From NCBI RefSeq assembly GCF_013415325.1, contig NZ_JACBYE010000018.1:1-64000 (forward strand): a stretch of 64,000 bases of DNA, in the 5' to 3' direction. Shown one piece after another: positions 31,585 through 40,457 of the stretch. The DNA is from Sanguibacter inulinus (lineage in GTDB: Bacteria; Actinomycetota; Actinomycetes; Actinomycetales; Cellulomonadaceae). The translations under genes and the position numbers were made by a program. The notes below the pieces were generated by a model, which did not search any database, was not told where the DNA came from, and saw only the letters and a program-made list of their open reading frames with translations. How positions within the stretch are numbered: the first letter of the stretch is position 1; each line of letters begins with the position of its first letter.

Positions 31585-32279
31585 CAGTCTTCGGAGTCCA
31601 CGTCGAGCAGAGGGAGGTCGGCCGAGGTCACCAGGCGGGAGGTCACCGCGTACTCGACGAGCCGGGCACGACGGTTGGTCGCGAGCTGTTTGGGTCCACC
31701 GCGCAGACCCTTGACACCCATGCGGTCCAGCTTGTCGCACACGTTGTCGAGCTTGCGGTTGAACCGTGTGGTCGCCCAGCCCAGGCGCTTGGCGGCCTCT
31801 GCGGTCGACGGGATCTCGCTCAGACCGGCGCCGTCGCGCTTGAGCATGGGCTCGCAGAGCGCGACGATCAGCTGCTTCTGGCTCGTGGTGAAGGAGATCA
31901 CGCCGATGGTCGTCTCGCCGATGAGGGGGTCGTCCGTGAGGACCTCCTGGTAGGGCGAGCCCTCGAGGTGGGCCAGCAGCTCGTAGGTAGTCGGCCCTGC
32001 GGTGAAGACGATCGTGGTCGTCTTGAAGACGATGGGCAGCCTGTTGCCGGGCGAGAGCCACGACTGCACGCCGCCGCTCGCGTCGCAGATGGTCGCCGAG
32101 ATGAGCGACCCGACGTTCGAGAGCCACCAGATGCCGTCCACGTGCGTGATGCGCAAGAACCTGCGGTGCAGGTAGGGGTTGTCGTCGACGGAGAGGTCGG
32201 CCTCGCGCCCGATGTCGAAGGGCTCGTCGAGGGACGGCTTGAACCACTCGCCGCAGTAGTCGATCGCCAGCTCGGTCAT
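31584..32279 (-). CDS. FHA-winged-helix phospho-dependent regulator
   Basis: 231 residues from the ATG at 32279. The N-terminal half is an FHA domain: FDIGREADLSVDDNPYLHRRF has the phosphothreonine-binding Arg and the HRR in place of the usual SRRH, followed by IWWLSNVGS. From about residue 130 a helical region, ISFTTSQKQLIVALCEP...IPSTAEAAKRLGWATTRFNRKLDNVCDKL, looks like a winged helix with a recognition helix. This is FHA first and DNA-binding last, the reverse of EmbR. It should bind a phosphorylated partner, plausibly the neighbouring kinase, and act on DNA. Confidence 0.75.
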   Translation of the reverse strand: MTELAIDYCGEWFKPSLDEPFDIGREADLSVDDNPYLHRRFLRITHVDGIWWLSNVGSLISATICDASGGVQSWLSPGNRLPIVFKTTTIVFTAGPTTYELLAHLEGSPYQEVLTDDPLIGETTIGVISFTTSQKQLIVALCEPMLKRDGAGLSEIPSTAEAAKRLGWATTRFNRKLDNVCDKLDRMGVKGLRGGPKQLATNRRARLVEYAVTSRLVTSADLPLLDVDSED

Positions 32280-32388
32280 CGCAGAAGTCCACACTCTCTC
32301 TCGTGCCCCGTCAGGGCGTCGTGCTCGCCGCCGGGCTCGGTGCCGACGACGCGTGTGCTCGCCCGCTCGACTCTAGCGGGAAGCGCTG

Positions 32389-34101
32389 TCAGTCGAGGCA
32401 TGCCCGCGCCGGGGAGCCGGACAACCGGCCGTCCCGGACGATCGCGACCTCGAGGCAGGGGTTGGAGACCCCGAAGGAGTTGACGCTCGCGCTGAGCACG
32501 CTCGTCTGGCGGTACTCCTCGGTCGACGCCGAGCCGATCGTCGTCACCGGGCGGTAGGCGTAGGTGTCGGAGGACCCGGGCTCGGGGTTCTCCCACGAGA
32601 ACACCACCTGGCTCGAGCCCTCGCTGCCCGTCGCGGTCAGCTCGACCGGGGCGGGCACCGTCGAGGCCTCGAGCAGGTCGGGGCGGCTCATCCGCTCGAC
32701 GACCACCCCGCCCGCGACGAGGAGCGCGAGCACCGCGGCGACCGACGTGATCGCCGTCGGCGACCTCCAGCGCGAGGGTCGCCTCGGCGGCTGCTGCTGC
32801 ACGGGCGCGAGCGTGCCGATGCTCAGGCCGGCCGGCTGGCCAGGTCCGCCGGGCGAGCCCGCCTGGGCCTGCGCGACGGCCGGGTCGACCGGACCGACGA
32901 CCCCGTACCCCGTGGTCACGGGCTGCGCGGCGGGCACCGCGTCGGGGTAGGCGACGGCCGGCACGTAGGGCGAGCCGCCGACGCGCCCGTAGCTGCTGCC
33001 CGTGAAGGAGTCGCTGCGGTGGCCCGAGACGGAGTCGACCATGACGCCGTCGCCCGTCGTGCCGGGCTGCAGACCCGAGCGCCAGGAGTCCTCGGAGTGG
33101 CCCACCCCGTAGCCCGGGTGGAACCTGTCGCTCGCGAGCCGGATGCGGGTGCCGCCGTCGCCGGTCTCGTCCTGGCCGTCGGTCGGGTCCCTGTCACCGG
33201 ACAGGTGCGAGATGGTGGTGCTCGTCGAGTCGTCGATGATGTCGATCGACGTGGACGTGAGGTTCAGTCCCGACTGGACCCGCTGGAGGGCGCGCCCGAG
33301 GTCGAGCATCGAGGGGTACCGCATGTCGGGTGACTTGGCCATCGCCGCACCGAGCACCTGCTCGAGCTCGGCCGGGACGTCACCGCGGCCGATCGGCGGG
33401 AGCGGCTCGTGCGTGATGCGCTGGACGAGCGCTCGCTGGGTGTTGTTGCCCCCGGGGACCTCGAAGGGCGAGCGCCCTGCGAGCAGCGTGTAGATGGTCG
33501 CCCCGAGCGACCACACGTCGCTGCGCACACCGCTGCGAGGCTCGGCCGTGAGGTTCTCGGGCGGGGACCACGGGACCGACATGCCGTCGGCCCCGGCCTC
33601 GCTCTGCTCGATGGTCGCCGAGATCCCGAAGTCCGTGAGCGCCGGGTGCCCGTAGTCGGTCACCAAGATGTTCGCGGGCTTGATGTCGCGGTGCACGATC
33701 CCGTTGCGGTGCGCGGTCTCGACGGCCCCGGCGATCTGGATGCCCACGCGCAGGGTCTCCGCCACGCCGAGAGGCTCGCGCTTGTACCTCGCGGACATGG
33801 TCGAGCGGGAGCAGTACTCCATGGCGAGGAACAGCCGGCCGTCGTCGGTCACGTCGGTGTCGAAGATCGTGACGATCGAGGGGTGGCTCGACAAGATCGC
33901 CATCAGGTCGGCCTCGGCCGTGAAGGCCGCCCGGGTCGCCTCGTCGGCGCGCTGCGGGAGCAGGACCTTGATCGCGACCTTCCGACGGGGGCGCAGCTCC
34001 TGGTAGAGGAAGACGTCGGCGAACCCGCCCGAGCCGATCACGCTCAGGTACTCGTAGCCGGCGATCTCCGGCGGCGCCGAGGGCGGCCTGCGTGCTCTCA
34101 T
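32389..34101 (-). CDS. Transmembrane Ser/Thr protein kinase with extracytoplasmic Fn3-like domain
   Basis: 570 residues. Complete Hanks-type kinase: P-loop GSGGFADV (23-30), Lys45, catalytic HRDIKPAN with Asp139, DFG at 157-159, and PWSPPE in the activation segment. A Gly/Gln/Pro-rich juxtamembrane linker (about 290-440), one helix (about 450-470), and an external domain with VPAPVELTATGSEGSSQVVFSW, a fibronectin-III-like strand pattern and two cysteines (CLEV, ARACLD). It lacks PASTA repeats, so it is not PknB. The ATG overlaps the FHA-gene stop as ATGA, coupling reader and writer. Confidence 0.93.
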   Translation of the reverse strand: MRARRPPSAPPEIAGYEYLSVIGSGGFADVFLYQELRPRRKVAIKVLLPQRADEATRAAFTAEADLMAILSSHPSIVTIFDTDVTDDGRLFLAMEYCSRSTMSARYKREPLGVAETLRVGIQIAGAVETAHRNGIVHRDIKPANILVTDYGHPALTDFGISATIEQSEAGADGMSVPWSPPENLTAEPRSGVRSDVWSLGATIYTLLAGRSPFEVPGGNNTQRALVQRITHEPLPPIGRGDVPAELEQVLGAAMAKSPDMRYPSMLDLGRALQRVQSGLNLTSTSIDIIDDSTSTTISHLSGDRDPTDGQDETGDGGTRIRLASDRFHPGYGVGHSEDSWRSGLQPGTTGDGVMVDSVSGHRSDSFTGSSYGRVGGSPYVPAVAYPDAVPAAQPVTTGYGVVGPVDPAVAQAQAGSPGGPGQPAGLSIGTLAPVQQQPPRRPSRWRSPTAITSVAAVLALLVAGGVVVERMSRPDLLEASTVPAPVELTATGSEGSSQVVFSWENPEPGSSDTYAYRPVTTIGSASTEEYRQTSVLSASVNSFGVSNPCLEVAIVRDGRLSGSPARACLD

Positions 34102-36296
34102 GCAAGACCCTCGAAGGTCAGTCGGACCCCGTCGCCGAGGTCGGCGACGTCACCGCTCATGACGAGGGTCGGCTCCTGCGGGTGCAGGCGGCGCGGCGGC
34201 TGGCCCGGGCGCAGCAGGGTGGTCCCGTTGACGGTCGTGAGGTCGACGAGGAGGACGTTCCAGCCCTCGAGGCGCACCTCGAGGTGCGAGCGGGAGATGT
34301 CCTGGCTCGGGCTCGGCACAGTGACCAGGCGGGGAGCCTGGGCCTGGGCCGTGACCACGTGGGCCTGCGGGTACCGGCCGAGCACAAGAGGCTGCTCGAG
34401 CTCGACGACGTCGCCCGTCGAGAGCACGACCCGGCCCAGCGACGGCCTGGGCACCACCTCGGCCTGCGGGTTGAGACCGCCGCCGCACACGGCGCAGGTC
34501 GAGCGGACGGGGGTGTTGGCGTGGCCGTAGGCACAGCTGCGGGCCAGGATGGTCGGCACCTGGGAGGGAGCCGCAGCCGGGGCGACCTCGTCTGCGGCAA
34601 GCGGGGTACCGGGCAGCTGGACGGTCCACTGCGGGCCTGAGCCCTGCGGGTACAGCGGCGCTGCCGGTGCCGGCGGTGCTGCCGGGCTCGGCGCAGACCA
34701 GCCGGCCTGCTCGGGCGCCCGGTCCGAGGTGGGCACGGGGCCGGTCCCTGCGGGGAGCGCCTCCCCCGGGGGCATCTGCGGAGCCGCCTGGTACACCGGG
34801 TACGGCGCGTGGCCTGCGGGTGCCGGCTGGTCCGGGTGCTGGTCCGCGACCGACGGCGCAGGCCACGACGCGGCGGCGGGCAGCGGAGCGGCCGGCGCCG
34901 GCTCCGGCGGGGGCGGCGGGACCGGGGGCAGCCCTGTGCTCGGAGCGGGCACTGAGGGCGTCACCGCGCTCCCGCCCGCGCTCTCGTCGCGCCCGGCCGC
35001 GTCGTGAGCGGCCTCGTCGGGAGCAGCCTTCTTGAACCGTGCCTCGTCGAAGCCTCCGGTCTCGGTCTCGGCCGAACCGGTCTCGTCGACCTGGGCTGCA
35101 CCGACCGCGCCGTCTCCGCGCTCGCCCTCGTCGAGCCCGGGTTCGACGGGCTCGGCGTGGTCGGGGCCGGTCTCGGCGACTGCTGCGGCGCGCGCAGCGA
35201 GCACGCCGCGCACTCCTTCGAGGGAGAACACGGTGTCTTCGAGGTCGTCGTCCGACTCGGCCTCGTCGGTCGAGACAGCCGCGCCTGCTGAGACGGCCTC
35301 GTCGTCGGTCTGCGCGCCCGTGGCCACCAGGGCGGGTGCCGCAGAGTCCTGGACGTCGTCGGCCTGCGGTGCAGCCTCGTGCGCGGGGGTCCCCTCGACC
35401 TGCTGGATCTCGTCGGCGAGGCCTTCCGGGGGCGCGTCCTCGGCCGCGGGCTCGTCGGTCACGGGGTCGCCGGTCACGGGGTCGTCACCGGTCACGGGGT
35501 CGTCACCGGCCGGGTCGTCGCCCGCGAGCTCGTCGGTCGGCGCCTCGGGGAACTCCCCGAGGGTGCGGGCGAAGTCCGGCTCAGCGGGGTGGACGGGGAC
35601 CATCGCCGGGTCGAGGCCGGAGACCTGCTCCTCGCGCTCGGCGTCGGCAGCCCGTGCGTCCTCGCGCAGCTCGCCACCCTCGCGCACCTCGTCGTCCGCG
35701 CCGCTGTCCCCGACGGCGGCGACGGCTGCGACAGCCGCGAGCCCGTCTTCGTCGATCGTGTCGTCGGCGGTCCCGACAGACGCGACGTCCGTCGCCGACG
35801 CCCCCGCTGTCGCACCGGCCTCGTGCGGGCGCTGCCAGCTCACCGAGCGGGCCGTGACGACGCCCGTGGTGAGGGCGAGGGTCAGCGCCGCCTCGAGACC
35901 GGTCTCTCCGACGGCGAGCTCGTAGCGGTCGACGTCGGTGAAGCGCTTGTCGGCCCACGTGGTCATGCCGAAGGCCTCGATGGTCTCGCTGCCGACCTCA
36001 CCGGCCAGGTGGACCGAGACCCGGCCACGGGCCACGACGTGCAGGACCCCGGTCTCCTCGCCCTCAGGACCGGACTCGTGGACGACCACGCCGAAGTCCG
36101 GGAGCTCGCGCAGCGACGGGTCCAGGACTGTCGTGAGGCTGTCGAGCACGTCGGCCATGCCGTCAGGGCGCCCGAGGGTCTCGAGCGCGGACCAGATGGC
36201 CGAGACCGCTGCCGGCTCGACGGCGTCGTCGAGCAGGACGACCACGCCGGGCCTGACGAGGGCGAAGGCCGTTCCGGGCGCGTAGCTGATCGACAT
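34098..36296 (-). CDS. Zinc-ribbon FHA-domain protein with long acidic linker
   Basis: 732 residues from the ATG at 36296. An N-terminal domain of about 170 residues (FALVRPGVVVLLDDAV...LHVVARGRVSVHL) is not recognised. A very acidic, Ala/Pro-rich disordered region follows, with a DDPVTG tandem repeat near 35460-35520. Near residue 590 there is a zinc ribbon (CAYGHANTPVRSTCAVCGG), then a C-terminal FHA domain (LGRYPQAH, DISRSHLEV, TTVNGT). A likely substrate and scaffold of the kinase downstream; the unfolded middle offers many phosphorylation sites. It overlaps the kinase by 4 nt. Confidence 0.85.
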   Translation of the reverse strand: MSISYAPGTAFALVRPGVVVLLDDAVEPAAVSAIWSALETLGRPDGMADVLDSLTTVLDPSLRELPDFGVVVHESGPEGEETGVLHVVARGRVSVHLAGEVGSETIEAFGMTTWADKRFTDVDRYELAVGETGLEAALTLALTTGVVTARSVSWQRPHEAGATAGASATDVASVGTADDTIDEDGLAAVAAVAAVGDSGADDEVREGGELREDARAADAEREEQVSGLDPAMVPVHPAEPDFARTLGEFPEAPTDELAGDDPAGDDPVTGDDPVTGDPVTDEPAAEDAPPEGLADEIQQVEGTPAHEAAPQADDVQDSAAPALVATGAQTDDEAVSAGAAVSTDEAESDDDLEDTVFSLEGVRGVLAARAAAVAETGPDHAEPVEPGLDEGERGDGAVGAAQVDETGSAETETGGFDEARFKKAAPDEAAHDAAGRDESAGGSAVTPSVPAPSTGLPPVPPPPPEPAPAAPLPAAASWPAPSVADQHPDQPAPAGHAPYPVYQAAPQMPPGEALPAGTGPVPTSDRAPEQAGWSAPSPAAPPAPAAPLYPQGSGPQWTVQLPGTPLAADEVAPAAAPSQVPTILARSCAYGHANTPVRSTCAVCGGGLNPQAEVVPRPSLGRVVLSTGDVVELEQPLVLGRYPQAHVVTAQAQAPRLVTVPSPSQDISRSHLEVRLEGWNVLLVDLTTVNGTTLLRPGQPPRRLHPQEPTLVMSGDVADLGDGVRLTFEGLA

Positions 36297-36393
36297 CTCT
36301 TGTTCATCCTCACACCGGGGTCGGCAGCGCCGCGTGCTCGCGCTGCCGTGGACTTGGTTCTGCCTGGACGGTACTGCGTGGTCGCCCGCTCTG

Positions 36394-37194
36394 CTACGCG
36401 GAGACGGACCGTCCCGTCCAGCTTCCATGCGGGGGCGGCGCGGGGACCTGGTTTGCGGGGGTCGGGGCGACGTCCACCACGACCACCGTGACGTTGTCCC
36501 GGCCACCGGCGAGCAGGGCCGCGTTGACGAGCTGGTCGGCGGCGAGCTGGGGGTGCGGCTGCTGGCGGAGCACCTCGGAGATCTGGGCGACCGAGACGTC
36601 CTCGGTGAGTCCGTCGGAGCAGATGAGCAGTCGCTCCCCGGGCACGATCGGCAGGCTCCAGCAGTCGGGCTCGGGCTCGACGGTCCCGCCGAGCGCCCGG
36701 GTGATCACGTGCCTGCGGGCGAAGGTCCGCGCCTCTTCGGGCGAGACCTCGCCGGCGGCGACGAGCTCCTGGACGAGGGAGTGGTCGACGGTGATCTGCT
36801 GGAGCTCGGAGTTCAGGAAGCGGTAGGTGCGGGAGTCTCCGACGTTCGCGACGAGCCAGGTGGGCACCCCGTCGCGCTGGACGACCACGGCCCCGGTCAT
36901 CGTGGTGCCGGCGTGCCGTCCGGGCTGGGTCGCGATCTGGGTGACTGCCCGGTGCGCCTCGCGGATCGTGGCGTGCAGCTCGTCGAGGGTCACGTTGTCG
37001 GACTCTGCGAGGGCGCAGAGGACCTCGACGGCCGCGGCACTCGCCCGGGCGCCGCCCTCGTGACCACCCATGCCGTCGGCGACGAAGTAGACCCCGCGCT
37101 CGGCGTGGAAGGCGTCTTCGTTGGCGGCCCGGCGCCGGCCAGGGTGCGTGGTCGCACCCCATCGCAGGGCGCTGACGGCGTGCCGCTGATCCAC
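36394..37194 (-). CDS. PP2C-family Ser/Thr protein phosphatase
   Basis: 266 residues from GTG 37194 with AGGTGACGG upstream. PPM motifs: RRRAANEDAF, metal-binding DGMGGHEGG (40-48), GTTMTGAVVV, VANVGDSRTYRF, DHSLVQELV, LICSDGLTE and the final GGRDNVTVVVVD. All metal-ligand Asp residues are present. First gene of the operon PP2C - FHA - kinase - FHA/wHTH - PsbP-like, so it probably reverses the kinase in the same circuit. A PASTA kinase/cell-division cluster is not adjacent. Confidence 0.93.
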   Translation of the reverse strand: MDQRHAVSALRWGATTHPGRRRAANEDAFHAERGVYFVADGMGGHEGGARASAAAVEVLCALAESDNVTLDELHATIREAHRAVTQIATQPGRHAGTTMTGAVVVQRDGVPTWLVANVGDSRTYRFLNSELQQITVDHSLVQELVAAGEVSPEEARTFARRHVITRALGGTVEPEPDCWSLPIVPGERLLICSDGLTEDVSVAQISEVLRQQPHPQLAADQLVNAALLAGGRDNVTVVVVDVAPTPANQVPAPPPHGSWTGRSVSA

Positions 37195-37517
37195 TGCCCG
37201 TCACCTGCCTGTCGGTCTGTCGGTCTGTCGTGCACCGACGTCTCGCGGTCCGTGCTGGGCCGCGTCTGTCGGCGTCCTGGGGGCGCCGCTCCGCCCGTTC
37301 GGGCAGGACTGACGCTAGTCGCCCGTCCGAGGTGCTGCGATGGGGACTACTCCCCCGCAGTCACGGGCTTCTCCGGCGTGCGCGGACTGACGTGTCGTGC
37401 GAGTCAGAGTCACCGTCGCCGAGCAGGACGCGAGGGGTCGCGTCGAGCGTCTCGACGTCCGCCCGGCGCACCCGGGGCGACGAGCCGTCGCCCCGTGCTG
37501 CCCAGCCTGTCGGGGGG
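37195..37517. other. Gene-free stretch between the phosphatase and polyprenyl synthase genes
   Basis: 323 bp. It holds a short CTGTCGGT direct repeat (about 37210-37225) near the PP2C start, a -10-like TAGCGT on the minus strand (37317-37312) and no convincing ORF. It probably holds the promoter of the phosphosignalling operon. Confidence 0.45.
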
Positions 37518-38531
37518 TCAGGCTGTCCGGTCGACCAGGGACTCCGCGAAGGCCACGAGGGCGTCCTTCACAGGACCGTCCGGGAGGGGGACGAGCTCGG
37601 CGACCGCGTCCTGCGCCCAGGCGACAGCCTGCGCGCGGGTCTCCTCGACGACGGGGTGAGCACGCAGGGCCGCGACAGCCCCGGCGAGCGCCTCGTCGGA
37701 GCTGAGGTCGGAGTCGAGGAGGGCGAGGATCGCGAGGTCGTCGGGCGACGGCTGGGAGCTCGCGGCGACGTGGCTGCGCAGCAGGAGGACGGGCATGGTC
37801 GGGACGCCCTCGCGCAGGTCGGTCCCCGGGGTCTTGCCGGTGAGCGCACCGTCGGAGGTGAGGTCGATGACGTCGTCGGCCAGCTGGAAGGCGACGCCGA
37901 CCTTCTCGCCGAAGTTCGCGACGATCTCGACGATCTCCGGGCGGCACCCTGCGTACCTGGCGCCGAAGCGCGCGGAGGTCGCGATGAGCGAGGCGGTCTT
38001 GTCCGAGAGCACCTGGAGGTAGTGCTGGACGGCGTCTTCGTCGGGCCTGGGGCCGACGGTCTCGTGCAGCTGGCCGAGGCACAGCCTCTCGAAGGTCTCG
38101 GCCTGCCAGCGGACGGCCTCGGGGCCGAGCCCGGCGACGGTCACCGAGGCCCGCGCGAAGAGGAGGTCGCCGGTGAGGATCGCGACAGAGTTGCCCCACA
38201 CCTCGTGCGCGGCGGGTGCGCCGCGGCGCAGGGGCGCGGAGTCCATGACGTCGTCGTGGTACAGGGTCGCCAGGTGGGTGAGCTCGACGACGACGGCTGC
38301 GTCGATGACCTCGGGCCTGGCGGACTCGCCGAGCTCGGCGGTGAGCAGCGCGAGCAGGGGGCGCAGGCGCTTGCCCCCGGCGTCCACGAGGTGGCGGGAG
38401 GTCGTGTTCGCGAGCTCGTCCGCGTGCGTCACGGAGTCGCGCAGACGCTCCTCGACGTAGGCGAGCCGTGCGGCCAGCCTCTCGGCAAGGTCAGGGTCCG
38501 GCACAGGCAGCCCGATCGAAGCAGTAGTCAC
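37518..38531 (-). CDS. Polyprenyl diphosphate synthase (menaquinone side chain)
   Basis: 337 residues from GTG 38531. A -10-like TAGGTT lies 7 nt before it, the layout of a leaderless actinobacterial mRNA; the longer frame would start inside this promoter. Both aspartate-rich motifs are present: DDVMD after LTHLATLYH and DDVID after GVAFQLA, with GGKRLRP and the GDLLFARA helix. It condenses isopentenyl diphosphate with an allylic primer into a long all-trans chain. Adjacent to nuo and men genes, it most likely makes the menaquinone tail. Chain length cannot be read off reliably. Confidence 0.92.
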   Translation of the reverse strand: MTTASIGLPVPDPDLAERLAARLAYVEERLRDSVTHADELANTTSRHLVDAGGKRLRPLLALLTAELGESARPEVIDAAVVVELTHLATLYHDDVMDSAPLRRGAPAAHEVWGNSVAILTGDLLFARASVTVAGLGPEAVRWQAETFERLCLGQLHETVGPRPDEDAVQHYLQVLSDKTASLIATSARFGARYAGCRPEIVEIVANFGEKVGVAFQLADDVIDLTSDGALTGKTPGTDLREGVPTMPVLLLRSHVAASSQPSPDDLAILALLDSDLSSDEALAGAVAALRAHPVVEETRAQAVAWAQDAVAELVPLPDGPVKDALVAFAESLVDRTA

Positions 38532-38648
38532 GAGGTAGAACCTATCGTCTGTCGTGCCCCGAGCGTGCACTGACACCCGGCGGCAGAGGTCACACCGCTG
38601 CTGCGGCGACGATCTCGGTCACCCGAGGCCGCCACCACTGACCAGGCC

Positions 38649-40457
38649 TCAGCCGATGCCTGTGGCCCACCCGATGAGCTCGAGCAGCGGCGCCGGGAAG
38701 ACGCCGAGCACGACCACGAGCGCAGCGCACACCGCGACGGCCACGGCTGTGGGGCCCAGGCCCGTGACGACGGTGACCTGGGGCGCACCGTCCGCGAGCA
38801 GCACAGACGTCTGCGCCGGGCTGCTGGTCAGGCCCTCCGAGTCGCCCTCGACCCGAGCGCCCGGGCTGGCAGGTCCGTCCGGGACCAGGCCGGCAGGTCC
38901 GTCCTGGAGTGTCCCGGCAGGGTCCATGAAGAACATGATGACGATGATCCGGATGTAGAAGAACACCGCCACGGCAGAGGCGAGCACACCGACGACGGCG
39001 AGCACCTCGCCCGTCCCGAGCTGCGGGTTGCCCTCGACAGCCGCCGAGAAGGCACCGAACTTCGCGATGAAGCCCGCGGTCAGCGGGATCCCGGCGAAGG
39101 ACAGCAGGAACACCGAGAAGCACGCGGCGAGCCAGGGGCTGCGCTTGCCGAGCCCTGCCCACTGGCCCAGGTGCGTGGCCTCCCCGAGGACCTCTCCCCC
39201 GCTGCCCCGTTCGCGGACGAGGGAGACGACCCCGAAGGCGCCGACCGTGGCGACGCCGTAGGCGACGAGGTAGAAGATCACGGCCTTGATGCCCTGCGGG
39301 TTGAAGCCGAGGATCGCGACGAGCACGAAGCCCGCGTGCGCGATCGAGGAGTACCCGAGCATGCGCTTCATGTCGGTCTGGGTGGCACCGACGACCACGC
39401 CGACGGCCATCGTGGCGATCGCGACGACCCACATCGCCGTCTTGAAGGACAGCAGCATGTCGAGCGTGCCGCCGAGCCCGCCGAACCAGAGGATCCGCAC
39501 GAGCGCCCCGAAGGCGGCGATCTTGGTGCACGCCGCCATGAACCCGGTGACCGGGGTCGGGGCGCCCTGGTAGACGTCGGGCACCCATGCCTGGAAGGGC
39601 ACCGCACCGACCTTGAACAGCAGACCGCAGACGACCATGAGGAACCCGACGAGCCACAGCAGCTCCCAGCCGTCGGGCGAACCGCCCTGCACGACCGCGG
39701 TCGACGCCGTGGCCAGGTCGGCGAAGCGCACCGAGCCCGAGTAGCCGTACAGCAGGGCCGATCCGAAGAGGAAGATCGCCGAGGCGAACGCACCGAGCAC
39801 GAAGTACTTGAACGACGCCTCCTGCGACAGCAGCCTGCGGCGACGGGCCATGCCCGACATCACGTAGAGCGGCAGGGAGAGCACCTCGAGGGCGATGAAC
39901 ATGGTGAGCAGGTCGGCCGCTGCGGGGAAGATCAGCATCCCGCCGATCGCGAAGAGCAGCAGCGGGAACACCTCGGTCTGCTCGAGGCCACGACGACGCG
40001 CGAGCTCCTCGTAGTCCGAGCCCGGGATCGCCGCGACGCTCGGCGCGAAGGCGTCCTGCCCGCTCGCGCTGCGGTCGACGACCACGAGCACGGCGAGGAA
40101 GGCCACGACGAGGATCGTGCCCTGGAACATCAGCGCGATGCCCTCGATCACGAGCGACCCGCCGAGGACGACGACGGCGCCAGGCTTGTCGGGTCCGAGC
40201 CACTCGACGCACTGCCAGACGACCACGAGCAGCGCGGCGACGAGCGCCACGAGGATCAGCGGCACCTGGACCGCGCGCCGGAGCCGCGCGGGGACGAAGG
40301 CCTCGACGAGGACCGCGAGCACACCGGCCCCGAAGACGACGAGCAACGGCGCGACGGCGGTCCACTGCACCTCGGGCGGCGTGAAGCTCCCGGCGGCGAC
40401 GACGGCGGTCGCGGTCGAGCCTGCGGCTGCGCTGGCGGCTGCGGTGGTGAGGATCAT
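38649..40457 (-). CDS. nuoN: NADH-quinone oxidoreductase subunit N
   Basis: 602 residues, longer than E. coli NuoN (485). Antiporter-like membrane subunit with about 14 helices, MSGMARRRRLLSQEASFKYFVLGAFASAIFLFG containing the key lysine, and GVVVGATQTDMKRMLGYSSIAHAGF. A hydrophilic, repetitive Gly/Pro/Asp loop (TLQDGPAGLVPDGPASPG, about residues 510-550) is inserted before the last helix. One of three proton-pumping arm modules. Last gene of the nuo operon; overlaps nuoM by 4 nt. Confidence 0.95.
   Translation of the reverse strand: MILTTAAASAAAGSTATAVVAAGSFTPPEVQWTAVAPLLVVFGAGVLAVLVEAFVPARLRRAVQVPLILVALVAALLVVVWQCVEWLGPDKPGAVVVLGGSLVIEGIALMFQGTILVVAFLAVLVVVDRSASGQDAFAPSVAAIPGSDYEELARRRGLEQTEVFPLLLFAIGGMLIFPAAADLLTMFIALEVLSLPLYVMSGMARRRRLLSQEASFKYFVLGAFASAIFLFGSALLYGYSGSVRFADLATASTAVVQGGSPDGWELLWLVGFLMVVCGLLFKVGAVPFQAWVPDVYQGAPTPVTGFMAACTKIAAFGALVRILWFGGLGGTLDMLLSFKTAMWVVAIATMAVGVVVGATQTDMKRMLGYSSIAHAGFVLVAILGFNPQGIKAVIFYLVAYGVATVGAFGVVSLVRERGSGGEVLGEATHLGQWAGLGKRSPWLAACFSVFLLSFAGIPLTAGFIAKFGAFSAAVEGNPQLGTGEVLAVVGVLASAVAVFFYIRIIVIMFFMDPAGTLQDGPAGLVPDGPASPGARVEGDSEGLTSSPAQTSVLLADGAPQVTVVTGLGPTAVAVAVCAALVVVLGVFPAPLLELIGWATGIG

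Noticed and set aside
31105-37194. Type VI secretion phosphorylation module (PpkA/PppA/Fha)
   Set aside because: The kinase, phosphatase and FHA combination is similar, but no Tss/Hcp/VgrG genes occur and the organism is Gram-positive.
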